Assembly: GCA_013141455.1 (NCBI GenBank)
Contig: JABFQW010000007.1
Coordinates: 1-49,360, forward strand
DNA length: 49,360 nt
Reading direction: 5' to 3'
Source of the DNA: Bacteroidales bacterium
Lineage (GTDB): Bacteria > Bacteroidota > Bacteroidia > Bacteroidales > F082
Part shown: piece after piece, positions 17,699-26,654 of the stretch
Layout: each line of letters begins with the position of its first letter
How positions within the stretch are numbered: position 1 is the first letter of the stretch
Translations under genes and position numbers: made by a program
Notes under the pieces: model-generated
The model's input: only the letters and a program-made list of their open reading frames with translations
Told to the model about the DNA's origin: nothing
The model's database searches: none

Positions 17699-19366
17699 TC
17701 AGAGTTTAATAATCTTAATACTTTGCTCCAGTTCCGAAACCTGAATATGTAAGATATAAAATCCTGATTTCAAGGTATTCAACTCTGATTCGACTTCATT
17801 TTCAATGGATTTGTCACCATCAACTTCATAAACAGATTTCCCCAGATTGTCAAAAATTTTCACACTAAAATTGGTATCTTTTAGCAAACTGAAATTTGTT
17901 GCATCTGTAATTGGGTTTGGATTGACAAGGGCAAGTTTTTCCGAAGAACGGGCTTCAATCAGATTAGTCAACACTGCACGTGCCAACTGAAAATCAGGAA
18001 TCCCATAACCATAATAATTATCCGGATTTTCCATATAACTTCCGCTTTGCATGATGGCATACTTAATATCCATGTTGGGAACCAATGGGTTAGCCTGCCA
18101 TAAACAGGTTGACATACCTGCGGTTACCGGTGAACTGAAGGAAGTACCACTTCCATAAGAAAAGCTATTTCCGTATGAAGCAATCGCTGTACCTGATCCC
18201 ATGGCCATCACATCAGGTTTGATCCGGCCATCAAATGTTGGTCCTATCGAGCTGAAAGAAGCACGGATACCGTTTCCGTCAACTGCACCAATCGAAAACA
18301 CTTCGTTTCCATCAGCAGGAGAGCCAACATAAGGAAAATCCCAGTTATCGCCTGAATTACCTGCACTGTTAACCACCAGAATACCTTTACTGGCAGCAAG
18401 ATCGGCACCGATTGTACACACTGCAGTATTACCGTCCATATCGGGATAGGTATGATCCCAAACCGGCATATCAAAGTCGATATATCCTAAGGATGAATTG
18501 ATTACATCCACACCAACACTGTCAGCAAATTCAGCAGCTGAAACCCAGTTGTATTCTTCAATCAGATTCTCTGTGTTTACATATTCTGAACGTAACAACC
18601 AAAAGGAGGCTTTTGGAGCCGTTCCGATCATCTGACCAGGAACGTTTGCACCGATCGTACTCAGCACCATGGTTCCATGGTAACTTTCAGTATAAACATT
18701 TCCGCCAGGATGAACAAAATCTTTCGTGCCCAGAATCTGACCGTCATTTCTCAAACTATCAAATGCAATATGAGTATCTGCTTCCTGAAATCCGCCATCT
18801 AAAATTCCTATTACCATCCCCTGTCCCCGAAATCCCTGGTCATGTAAAGTTATACCATTCAACTGATTGATTTGGGTAAATGCATTGCCGTAATTAAATT
18901 CACTCGTTCCTTTTAATGCCGCGGAATTCAATGATTGTTCGTCTGAAATAACTTCATTCTTAAAAAATACTTTTTCTTTTATCTGCTGTTTCAACGGTTC
19001 TTCAACAAATCCCTTGATTTCAACAACATAAGGCAAGGCTAAGATAGCATCCAATACTGATTGATCCGTTGTTGTGATAGTCAATCCGTTGAGCCATTTT
19101 GTTGCATAAAGCAGCGTAGCTCCGGTTGCTTCAACGCCGTCGATATAATTCTGATTCACCGGAATATCATTCTCTACAATAGCGATACCCTGATGCTGAC
19201 GACGCTCAATAGCACGCTGGCTAAGGAATTCATCAGGCTGATCAATTGAATATATCGATCCGGCTTTATCTGAAAACTGGATATAATAACTATCAGGTGC
19301 AATCTGGCTGAAAAGTGGCATGGCCGCTGCAAACAGGACAACCATGAGTAAAACTTTATATTTCAT
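17699..19366 (-). CDS. S8 subtilisin-like serine peptidase with T9SS sorting domain
   Basis: The secreted peptidase has 555 residues from the ATG at 19366; the longer reading starts at TTG and is rejected. Signal peptide MKYKVLLMVVLFAAAMPLFSQ; inhibitor-like propeptide to about 165; catalytic triad Asp190 (GILDGG), His230 (YHGTMV) and Ser409 (GTSFSSP), with the oxyanion Asn of NSAGNSGD. The last 75 residues (LVNPNPITDATNFSL ... LKSGFYILHIQ) are a type A T9SS sorting domain. It is expected at the cell surface or in the medium. It stands alone, with a possible own promoter upstream. Confidence 0.95.
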   Translation of the reverse strand: MKYKVLLMVVLFAAAMPLFSQIAPDSYYIQFSDKAGSIYSIDQPDEFLSQRAIERRQHQGIAIVENDIPVNQNYIDGVEATGATLLYATKWLNGLTITTTDQSVLDAILALPYVVEIKGFVEEPLKQQIKEKVFFKNEVISDEQSLNSAALKGTSEFNYGNAFTQINQLNGITLHDQGFRGQGMVIGILDGGFQEADTHIAFDSLRNDGQILGTKDFVHPGGNVYTESYHGTMVLSTIGANVPGQMIGTAPKASFWLLRSEYVNTENLIEEYNWVSAAEFADSVGVDVINSSLGYIDFDMPVWDHTYPDMDGNTAVCTIGADLAASKGILVVNSAGNSGDNWDFPYVGSPADGNEVFSIGAVDGNGIRASFSSIGPTFDGRIKPDVMAMGSGTAIASYGNSFSYGSGTSFSSPVTAGMSTCLWQANPLVPNMDIKYAIMQSGSYMENPDNYYGYGIPDFQLARAVLTNLIEARSSEKLALVNPNPITDATNFSLLKDTNFSVKIFDNLGKSVYEVDGDKSIENEVESELNTLKSGFYILHIQVSELEQSIKIIKL

Positions 19367-19392
19367 CTTCGAAGAGTTTAACAAATTTTTTA

Positions 19393-19422
19393 CAAACTTA
19401 ATATATTTTCATCTGGTGTAAA
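19393..19422 (-). promoter_or_regulatory. Putative promoter for the S8 peptidase
   Basis: On the - strand, TAAGTTTG (complement of 19393-19400) matches TAnnTTTG, and TTTA (complement of 19419-19422) lies 18 nt upstream as a weak -33 box. The start codon is at 19366. A perfect 15-nt palindrome (arms CCTAATT/AATTAGG, 19425-19439) sits immediately upstream and may be an operator. Confidence 0.4.
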
Positions 19423-19668
19423 GTCCTAATTTAATTAGGCAGAATTTTATTCCGATAAGCTGGCAAGTTTCAAGGTATTTTGGTATTGATAAATTTTTAG
19501 TCTTGAACTTATTCGTGTCAATATTTATATCAATGGTGCTCATGAGATTGTTTGTTAATTTCTTTCAAAAGATAAGCTAAGAAGAAGAATAAATGAAAAT
19601 TTTTTTCTCGTCCTTTTGAAAGGCAAAAGGACCAAAACCTTTTGTCTGAACGATGCTCCTCCGCTCCC

Positions 19669-19786
19669 TGTCAAAACACAGAAAATCCAGGCAAAGGAGT
19701 GTCTTGTCACGCCCCAAAAGTCGTGACGAGACAAACATACCGCCTTGCAGGCGGATGCCTTTGCCGGATTATCTTGTGTTTTGACA
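19669..19786. repeat. 118-bp nested inverted-repeat element
   Basis: Outer arms TGTCAAAACACA (19669-19680) and TGTGTTTTGACA (19775-19786) are perfectly complementary. Inside lie ATCC/GGAT (19685-19688, 19766-19769) and GGCAAAGG/CCTTTGCC (19690-19697, 19758-19765), then a GTCTTGTCACG...CGTGACGAGAC hairpin (19701-19732) and a CCGCCTTGCAGGCGG hairpin (19740-19754). The whole piece can fold as one branched cruciform. It resembles the dispersed intergenic repeats seen in Bacteroidetes genomes; no transposase is attached. Confidence 0.7.
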
Positions 19787-19985
19787 TTCACGCCCTACCT
19801 GGCCCGCCGTTCAGACCTGCCAGCTCACTCCTTCGTAATACGATTTTATTATTATAATTCGATACAACGCTATACCAACGTAAGAAAATTAAAAATGGAA
19901 TGGCACTATGTGGAGCTATTATTTGATAATGCCAACTCATCAAAAAACAAGTTGCCTTTATGTAGCCTGATGTAATTGGACTTTT

Positions 19986-21884
19986 TCAATCAATAAACAA
20001 CATCTTATTGCTTTTTTTGTTCGAATCAGGAATAAGATCCGATCCAAGATCAATTTCCTGTAATGGAACTTCAGATGTAAATTCGATGATAACTGATTTT
20101 TCACCTGAACTCCAGATCGAAGCATCTTTCTCAATTTTTAGTTTACTACCATCGGTGAACAATAAGTTCAACTCAACAGGCAATGGCAATCCGCCTACAT
20201 TTTCGATGACGATGATTCCATCTTTGGTGACTTTTCGCAGAGCAAGGTCAGGATAGGCGAAATCATAAAACCAGGGCCGGATAAACCAGTTTAAATCTTG
20301 TCCGGCAGTAAGTTCCATGGCCGTAAAAAAGTCGTTTGGTGTTGGATGCTTGCCTGCCCATACTTTCATATAATTTTGAAGTCCGAGTTTGAACAACTCC
20401 ACTCCTATTGCATTTTTCAGGAAATTATAAGCCAACGATGGCCGTGTGTATGAGGCCAAACGCAAACTCTGATAATTTGCACCCATTAACTGGTTAAGAA
20501 CCATGGGTGGCGTATCAAATTCATAACCAGCATTTTCCTCAAATTTTTTCACAATCCATTTCAACGATGTATGGTCAGGATAAAGGCTGTCAACCAGACC
20601 GGTAGGTAAATAACTCGCCCAGCCTTCGTCCATAAAAGCGTATTTTTTTTCGTTTGTCCCCATATAAAACGGGAAATAGGAATGTGCAATCTCGTGAAAA
20701 GTAAGTCCGAATGCATCGGCTTCGTCATCAGGTGCGCTGTTGTTGGCCATCATAGGTGATTCCATGCCGCCACCGGTGCGGTCGTCACAAAATACGGTCA
20801 CCTGTGGATATGGGAAAGCCAGCCCGGGCCAGTTGTACGACATATAGGAAACAGAAGTTAAGGCAAATTGGGCAACCTTATTGAAGTGTTTGTTCTCCGG
20901 AGTATATACTGAATTTATTATCACCGTTCGGTTGGATACGCTGTCAACCAACAGTTTCACCATATCCCATTGCTTACCAAGTCCAATGCCAAAACTAAAA
21001 TCAGGGACATTGTTGGAAGCGAATTTCCAGGTATTTTTTGCTGTTTGATTCGTTATTTTAAATTTTTTGTAATCATCCTCTGTGATTATGTGCTTTATTT
21101 CGAATCCCGAAGAGGCTTCTTCTATCCGGTTAACAATCTGACTATTAAATACATCAGCCGGGTTAAGTAATTTTGCTCCTGCCCATAAAACATAATCTTT
21201 TGGTACAGTTATATTTACCTCATAATCATTGAAATCGTTATAAAATTCAACACTTCCGTTGTATGAAATCATATCCCAGCCATCCATATCGTCATACACG
21301 GCAAGCTGTGGATACCAATAGGCGATAAACCAGGTGCTGTCGTTGTATTTTCCCATTCGTATCGGCCTTTTGACCGGAATAGAAACCTCCCACGCGATGT
21401 GGATTCTCAACGAATCGTTTGGCAATAATTTATTATTCAGCTTCGAAATGAGCTTGGTTCCCTGCCGCTGGTTCGATACTTTATCCAATAAATCAACTTT
21501 TATATCATTGAAAGCCAGACTTTTGATATTTGTTCCTTTGGTAATATCCATACCACCCAGGTCCCAGTCGCGGCTGTTACCTTCGCGGAAAATATCCTGA
21601 TACAGATTAAAAACGATTTTATCGAGCGTGTCAGGACTGTTGTTAAAATACACGATAGAAGCTAAACCGTTCAGTTTGGCTGTTGACGGGTCAAACGCTG
21701 CTTCGATTACATAATTCGCCTTGTTTTGCCAATAGTCTGGACCCGGAACACCCTTGAAGGTGCGGGTCTGTTTTTCGACTGCTTCCTGAAAGTTTCGTGA
21801 AATGAAACGATGCGCTGTTTGAGCACTTAAACCAAATTGACAAAGGATAATAAATACAAGTATTAGGGCTGAATTTCTGATCAT
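19986..21884 (-). CDS. M1-family (gluzincin) metallopeptidase
   Basis: A 632-residue secreted zinc peptidase with signal peptide (ALILVFIILCQFGLSAQ). The N-terminal M1 beta-sandwich runs to about 290; the catalytic domain has GGGMESP (about 371-377, replacing the classic GAMEN), HEIAH (His397, Glu398, His401) and the third ligand Glu420 in MDEGWASY, exactly 18 residues after the last His. Aminopeptidase activity is expected, in the periplasm or at the surface. No T9SS sorting domain is recognisable at its C-terminus. Confidence 0.93.
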   Translation of the reverse strand: MIRNSALILVFIILCQFGLSAQTAHRFISRNFQEAVEKQTRTFKGVPGPDYWQNKANYVIEAAFDPSTAKLNGLASIVYFNNSPDTLDKIVFNLYQDIFREGNSRDWDLGGMDITKGTNIKSLAFNDIKVDLLDKVSNQRQGTKLISKLNNKLLPNDSLRIHIAWEVSIPVKRPIRMGKYNDSTWFIAYWYPQLAVYDDMDGWDMISYNGSVEFYNDFNDYEVNITVPKDYVLWAGAKLLNPADVFNSQIVNRIEEASSGFEIKHIITEDDYKKFKITNQTAKNTWKFASNNVPDFSFGIGLGKQWDMVKLLVDSVSNRTVIINSVYTPENKHFNKVAQFALTSVSYMSYNWPGLAFPYPQVTVFCDDRTGGGMESPMMANNSAPDDEADAFGLTFHEIAHSYFPFYMGTNEKKYAFMDEGWASYLPTGLVDSLYPDHTSLKWIVKKFEENAGYEFDTPPMVLNQLMGANYQSLRLASYTRPSLAYNFLKNAIGVELFKLGLQNYMKVWAGKHPTPNDFFTAMELTAGQDLNWFIRPWFYDFAYPDLALRKVTKDGIIVIENVGGLPLPVELNLLFTDGSKLKIEKDASIWSSGEKSVIIEFTSEVPLQEIDLGSDLIPDSNKKSNKMLFID

Positions 21885-21980
21885 ATTTTTTAGTTTTTAG
21901 TAGTGGTAAAAATACAGTTTTAGTTTGAGGTGATGAAGATTGGTTTATTTTATTAAATTAAAAAGTCAGAAGTTACATAA

Positions 21981-22031
21981 GTCAGGTTGAACGAATAAAA
22001 ATTTCCATTAAGCGATTAATTTCCAATAGTT
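21981..22031 (+). repeat. 51-bp direct repeat, copy A
   Basis: It matches 22298-22348 at 44 of 51 positions in the same orientation, core ATAAAAATTTCCAT. The MITE-like element begins at its right edge. Confidence 0.7.
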
Positions 22032-22204
22032 GAGTCCACTCCGAAAAGCCAAATATTGCCACCAAATCACAAAAACACTAAATTTCACCAAATGTAAAAC
22101 ACTGATTGTAAGGTTTTGGTGCATTTTGGAGAATTGGTCTCGTCATAGAGTGCATGACGAGATGGTGGCATTTCTTCTTCTATCAGTTTTCGGAGTGGAC
22201 TCAA
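22030..22204. mobile_element. MITE-like element with 18-bp perfect terminal inverted repeats
   Basis: The ends TTGAGTCCACTCCGAAAA (22030-22047) and its exact complement (22187-22204) bound a 175-bp non-coding unit. Internal arms TGCCACCA/TGGTGGCA (22057-22064, 22163-22170) and TCTCGTCAT/ATGACGAGA (22138-22146, 22154-22162) give additional stems. Length, perfect termini and lack of a gene suggest a miniature inverted-repeat transposable element mobilised by an absent transposase. No clear target-site duplication is seen. Confidence 0.7.
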
Positions 22205-22297
22205 TCAATGAATTTAAACTTGAACAAAAATATCGTCCCTACGGGACTTAGGCTATCATCTGTATTGATTCTATAAATATTTTGACATTTTTCCTAA

Positions 22298-22348
22298 GTA
22301 AGGCTGAATGGATAAAAATTTCCATAAAGCGGTTAATTTCCAATTGTT
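22298..22348 (+). repeat. 51-bp direct repeat, copy B
   Basis: The partner of copy A. It lies just ahead of a possible -7 box for the class V aminotransferase-like gene. Confidence 0.7.
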
Positions 22349-22511
22349 TAATATTTAATTTTGTTGTGAACAGAAACCGTTATTTCTGCTGGCAAACGAA
22401 ATCCTTTTTAAATGCACATTAATATACCAGGAATTGATTGATAGTTATTTATTGGATTGAAATTATAGCGATTGAAATCAGGTGTTAATACTTCTCCTTG
22501 AAAATAAAAAT

Positions 22512-24491
22512 ATGATAGAAACAAAAAACGAACCTATGGAAATTCCACAGCCAAAAGAAGTGGAAAATGCTGTTTCGGATAATCATGAAATGCCTGAAGC
22601 ATTGGCGGCTTTAGAGCAAGGGATTCATGCGGCATTAGAGACCTATTCGAATGTTCACCGTGGAAGCGGGCACAACTCCATGGTAACAACGCATTTATTC
22701 GATCAGGCCAGAGAGATTGTCCTCGAATATCTGGGGCTGAATAAACGCGATAATATTGTCGTTTTTTGCACACCGGACAGGGCAATACGACTGAAATCGT
22801 ATCTTGATCCGAAAAGTTTTCAAAGTGTTTCAAGCAAGGATATTGGTCTGTTGCTTGGTGTAATAGCCATTACCGTTAAATGGAATGACCTGCCCAAAGG
22901 CATTCCTTTTCAAACCGGTGGCGGGACAACGCGGCTCGTTTCACGCGACTGGGTTATCTGGGCGGATGCACCTGAAAAATTCGAGGCCGGTACTCCGGCC
23001 ATCATCAACGTCATCGCATTTGCCAAAGCGCTTCGATTGATCGGGCAATATGGAAAGGATGTATTCCGAAATCATTCAACCGAAAAGCTGAAAGCTGCTG
23101 AGATTCTGTATCATGACGAATTGAAGGTATTTGCAGGACAGGAATTGTTCGATAAACTAAGGATGACGCTTATCGGACGTGGCGTTCAGGTGCCCACAGC
23201 AGCCGGTTCCCTACCCTATATCAATTTAGATAATAGCGCCAGCACACCAACATTCGGACCAATTTGGGATGCATTTCGCCAAACATTGCACCAGCCAATA
23301 GAGGTTCAGCAGGAAGTTGTTCAGGAGGTGAAGTCAATCTGTTGTGGATTTCTCGGAGCCCCATCAGATAAGTATGATGTGATTTTTACTTCCAACACCA
23401 CCGAAGCCATCAACCTTACTGCTGAATGTCTGGGCCGTGAATCGGCTGAAGGCATTGAGCCGGTGGTAATCAACACGCTGCTCGAACACTCTTCAAACGA
23501 TCTGCCCTGGCGCATGGTTCCAGGTTGCTCGATTATCAGGCTAACCGTGAATGATGAAGGGTTTGTGGATTTGAAAGCGTTGGAAACAAACCTACGTAAC
23601 TATAACCAGGAAAACCAGTTCGGAAAGAAACGAATAAGGATTGTAGCTATAAGCGGAGCATCGAATGTACTTGGTATATGCAACAATATCGCGGAGATCA
23701 GCAGGATCGTTCATCAATACGGGGCGCGCCTGTTGGTTGATGCGGCTCAGTTGACAGCCCATCGCAAGATTGAAATGGAAGCAAACGGAATTGATTATCT
23801 CGCTTTCTCGGCCCACAAGGTGTACGCGCCTTTTGGCAGTGGCGTATTGATGGTCAGAAAAGGCTTGTTACATTTCAGTAATGCTGAAATGGAACTAATC
23901 AGATTTTCAGACGAAGAAAATGCCGCGGGCATTGCTGCCTTGGGAAAATCGCTTGTACTGCTACAACGAATTGGTATGGATTTGATTCATGAGAATGAAC
24001 AGGCACTGACCCGTAGACTCTTACAGGGTATGGTGCAGATTGATGGTCTAAGGGTATATGGTATAATGGATCCCGACTCTTCGGCATTTGTACAAAAACT
24101 TGGTGTGATTGTTTTCAGTATAAAGGGTATGGCACCAAACAGGCTTGCCCTTGAATTGGCTGTGCGGAGCGGAATTGGAGTGCGCTATGGTTGTTTTTGC
24201 GCACATATTATTATCAAACACCTGCTCAATATTTCTCCATTTCTCGAACGGGTACAAGGCCTGATCGTCAAGCTGTTTCACAAATTAAGTCTGCCCGGCC
24301 TCGTAAGGGTGAGTCTGGGAATTGAGAACAGCGAAGAGGATGTTGATACAGTGATTCGCGTGTTACACGAAATATCCGGAAAACCGCAACCCACTTCCAC
24401 AACCGGCAAAATTCCCAAATTGTCACATGCCGAAGTAAAGCGGCAGATGAAAGAATTCACCCATGCTGCGGCACTGCGGGTTTATTCGTAA
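22512..24491 (+). CDS. Class V aminotransferase (cysteine desulfurase-like) with duplicated N-terminal part
   Basis: The protein has about 659 residues from the ATG at 22512 (an in-frame start 10 codons upstream has no support). Residues about 225-620 form a full fold-type I PLP enzyme: INLDNSASTP, SNTTEAINLTA, VDAAQ (PLP-ring Asp) and the Schiff-base Lys about 436 in FSAHKVYAPFGSG. The first 220 residues contain a second, partial version of the N-terminal part (YSNVHRGSGHNS, FDQAREIVLEYLG), so the protein carries a degenerate half-copy ahead of the enzyme. The reaction (desulfurase, lyase or aminotransferase) cannot be fixed. GC looks higher than in the genes downstream. Confidence 0.85.
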   Translation: MIETKNEPMEIPQPKEVENAVSDNHEMPEALAALEQGIHAALETYSNVHRGSGHNSMVTTHLFDQAREIVLEYLGLNKRDNIVVFCTPDRAIRLKSYLDPKSFQSVSSKDIGLLLGVIAITVKWNDLPKGIPFQTGGGTTRLVSRDWVIWADAPEKFEAGTPAIINVIAFAKALRLIGQYGKDVFRNHSTEKLKAAEILYHDELKVFAGQELFDKLRMTLIGRGVQVPTAAGSLPYINLDNSASTPTFGPIWDAFRQTLHQPIEVQQEVVQEVKSICCGFLGAPSDKYDVIFTSNTTEAINLTAECLGRESAEGIEPVVINTLLEHSSNDLPWRMVPGCSIIRLTVNDEGFVDLKALETNLRNYNQENQFGKKRIRIVAISGASNVLGICNNIAEISRIVHQYGARLLVDAAQLTAHRKIEMEANGIDYLAFSAHKVYAPFGSGVLMVRKGLLHFSNAEMELIRFSDEENAAGIAALGKSLVLLQRIGMDLIHENEQALTRRLLQGMVQIDGLRVYGIMDPDSSAFVQKLGVIVFSIKGMAPNRLALELAVRSGIGVRYGCFCAHIIIKHLLNISPFLERVQGLIVKLFHKLSLPGLVRVSLGIENSEEDVDTVIRVLHEISGKPQPTSTTGKIPKLSHAEVKRQMKEFTHAAALRVYS

Positions 24492-24875
24492 TAATGCGTT
24501 CTTGTACCAATCAGGAATGAATGCTACCACCGGATATATTAGACAATGTTGAATACGCCAAACGAATGGAGTCTCAGAAAAGTACTATATCTTTGGGGAG
24601 ATATTTTAGTTACCGCCAAGTGTAAGGGCGACAGAAGCGACATACATTAATTGAAAAGTAAACCATTGTTAGAGGAAAGAAAAACGAAATATTGACAAGA
24701 CAAGAAAGCCGACGCTCAAGCTGACCCAATGTTTTTTATTTTGCCCACCGTACATTTATTAAAACAATTTTAGCCAGCCACACAAAGCACAGGCTTTGGC
24801 AAAACCAAAAGAATCATTTTGCAAACACAGTGCCCCTATTCCGACAACAATTCATACTTTAGTAGGCAATAAAAG
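24492..24875. other. Intergenic region upstream of the Wadjet-like operon
   Basis: A 384-nt AT-rich gap marking a change from a GC-richer chromosomal gene to an AT-rich accessory block. All frames are broken by stops. A small inverted repeat TTTGG-CAAAA-CCAAA lies at 24795-24809. GTTAGAG at about 24668 resembles half of an attC core site but is isolated. No convincing promoter with both boxes was found. Confidence 0.5.
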
Positions 24876-26072
24876 ATGAATACATTTTCAAACATAAGAG
24901 AACTTGTTTTTGCACTTAACAAAGAGCAAAAATTGCTTACTGAAATGTTTAAGAAGCGGAAAACCGCTTCTTACAAATATGAGTATGCTCTTGAAATAGT
25001 TGATAATGACGATAATCGAATTCAATATCTGTTAAACCGGTCTGTTATCCGTCAAAATGGTAGCAACCTTGAAATTGATGACCAGTTTCTGCAATTCTTT
25101 GAACAGGTTTTGGATGCAAACGAAGAAATAAATACGTCTTACATCAATGACAATCTTGAAAAGGTAAAGCAAAACATTGACTACTACTTCAACGAACCAA
25201 ACGAACAACGGAAGTATGAGTATTTACGGACAATCAAAAACACACTTAGAAAATTAGGCGCAATTACTTTGAGAAATGTGATTGACTTAAAACGGAACAT
25301 TGACAACACTTTCAAAAACGAACCGAACTATAAAAATAAACGCGCCAAACTTCTTAACCTTGACAAAAAGAGAAAGGACATTACAAAACTCATTACACAA
25401 ACCGAAGAACTGATCACAGAAGACGATGTAACATTTTTCAATACTGCAACAGACGAAGAATTACGCAGAGTAATTGTTCAACTCAAAATTCAGTTGGGCA
25501 AATGCACTCACAATCTGATTGAAATTGAAAGACAGATTATTGATTTCTTAAACCAAATCCAGTATCAGAGCAATGTGATTGAAAAATTGCGACTAATTAA
25601 ATATTTGAAAGACCAATTCATACTTGAAACTACGACCGATTTAAAATCAATTTTAGCGGGAAACTATTCTGTAATCTTTGAACCTAATCCTGCCTATCCG
25701 TTAAAACTTTCTCTTGAATATTTGCAGGCAGACGAAGATGCATTTACAAGCATAATTAAAATTGCCAGGCGGGTGAAATCAGGAATAAATTTGAAGCGAC
25801 CTGTGGCTGAAAAAATTTCAAGTGAATATTTGGAAACACATATAGAAGAAGAAATACAAATCAATCTTGAAGAAGTAAAAAATGGATTTGTAGCTTCCAG
25901 CTACAATCTTTTTGACTTCATATTGAATTATAACTTTGCAAAGGACATTTCATTTGAGGACCGTGTTACAATTTATTGCCAGTTGATTTCACAGTATGAA
26001 AACATCTTTGAGATAACTGACACGTTTGATGAAAAGAAAGAAATTGAATTCGCAATGGTTTATCCTAAATAG
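24876..26072 (+). CDS. jetA: Wadjet/Mks-like kleisin subunit (JetA/MksF-like)
   Basis: A 398-residue, largely helical, highly charged protein without signal peptide or enzymatic motif. Identity is inferred from its place: first of four genes ordered as kleisin, KITE-like, SMC, Toprim, the layout of JetABCD (Wadjet) and MksFEBG condensin systems. Length fits a MukF/JetA kleisin, which bridges the SMC heads and dimerises the complex. A winged-helix-like N-terminus (FSNIRELVFALNKEQKLL) and long helices around 140-250 fit that role. Direct motif evidence is weak because kleisins diverge strongly. It lies 9 nt before the next gene. Confidence 0.65.
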   Translation: MNTFSNIRELVFALNKEQKLLTEMFKKRKTASYKYEYALEIVDNDDNRIQYLLNRSVIRQNGSNLEIDDQFLQFFEQVLDANEEINTSYINDNLEKVKQNIDYYFNEPNEQRKYEYLRTIKNTLRKLGAITLRNVIDLKRNIDNTFKNEPNYKNKRAKLLNLDKKRKDITKLITQTEELITEDDVTFFNTATDEELRRVIVQLKIQLGKCTHNLIEIERQIIDFLNQIQYQSNVIEKLRLIKYLKDQFILETTTDLKSILAGNYSVIFEPNPAYPLKLSLEYLQADEDAFTSIIKIARRVKSGINLKRPVAEKISSEYLETHIEEEIQINLEEVKNGFVASSYNLFDFILNYNFAKDISFEDRVTIYCQLISQYENIFEITDTFDEKKEIEFAMVYPK

Positions 26073-26081
26073 AAAAGCAAA

Positions 26082-26654
26082 ATGGAAGTGCCAATACAAA
26101 CAGCAGACATATTTAAAATCCTTAGTAAAGGACAATTCATAAATTCAAACAGCTCGATTAAAACCGTAAGCGATTTGTACAAAGTGATCGAGGAAGAACA
26201 GAACTTTGAAAATTTATACGACTTTTTCCGAAATATCAATTTTACTTTGGAAAAAGGAGACGAATATTTTTATTTCAGCAGACCCGAAAACAAAGTTGAC
26301 CTTGAAACAAAGATAGAGGCTGCCTTTAGATGGATTGACATTATTGACTTTTTAAAAACTTATGACAACTCTTTTAGTTCAGGTTATCGCTTCACTCCTT
26401 CTGACATTCTTGTAAGAATAAAGATTGATGCAGAGTTGGAAACAAAATTAGAAGGACTGAAAAAACATACCGACAAAGAAAAACATCTCGACATTCTTGA
26501 TAAAATTTTGAAGAAACTAATTGACGATACTTTTATCGAACTTGAAAATGAAATTACGCATCAATACAAGGTATTGGCCTCATTCAAGTATCTTGAACAA
26601 CTTATTTTGACAATCAATATTCCCGAGGAAGTAAGAAATGAAATACCTGAATAA
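26082..26654 (+). CDS. jetB: Wadjet/Mks-like KITE subunit (JetB/MksE-like)
   Basis: A 190-residue protein, the right size for JetB/MksE/MukE, tandem winged-helix proteins that bind the kleisin. The segment TADIFKILSKGQFINSNSS and a following EEEQNFENLYDFFRNINFTLEKGDEYFYFSR (a helix-turn-wing pattern with the hallmark GDEYFYFS strand) resembles MukE-family proteins. Its end overlaps the SMC gene start by 17 nt, indicating coupled translation. Assigned mostly by context. Confidence 0.68.
   Translation: MEVPIQTADIFKILSKGQFINSNSSIKTVSDLYKVIEEEQNFENLYDFFRNINFTLEKGDEYFYFSRPENKVDLETKIEAAFRWIDIIDFLKTYDNSFSSGYRFTPSDILVRIKIDAELETKLEGLKKHTDKEKHLDILDKILKKLIDDTFIELENEITHQYKVLASFKYLEQLILTINIPEEVRNEIPE

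Larger units (their letters stand above)
19367..19985. other. Intergenic region between S8 and M1 peptidases
   Basis: About 620 nt without a supported gene. It holds the S8 promoter region, a stretch of dispersed-repeat-like sequence around 19560-19830 with higher GC than its surroundings, and the long inverted repeat listed separately. Short open frames here run through the repeat on both strands and look like chance. Confidence 0.6.
21885..22511. other. Intergenic region with direct repeats and a MITE-like element
   Basis: A gap of about 630 nt without a supported gene. Two direct repeats of 51 nt (21981-22031 and 22298-22348, 44 identical positions) flank a segment containing a 175-bp inverted-repeat element and a GTCCC-TAC-GGGAC hairpin (22235-22247). 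TAATTTTG at 22356-22363 fits a -7 box for the downstream gene, without a convincing -33 box. Confidence 0.65.

Noticed and set aside
19555-19975. Several 70-78-codon frames on both strands around the inverted-repeat element
   Set aside because: They are by-products of the GC-richer repeat; overlapping on both strands, without protein-like composition.
21981-22348. CRISPR array
   Set aside because: Only two long imperfect repeats with a single large spacer, and no cas genes in the window.
24640-24690. attC site at the left end of the Wadjet-like operon
   Set aside because: Only a lone GTTAGAG that does not fully match the core and no complementary partner nearby.
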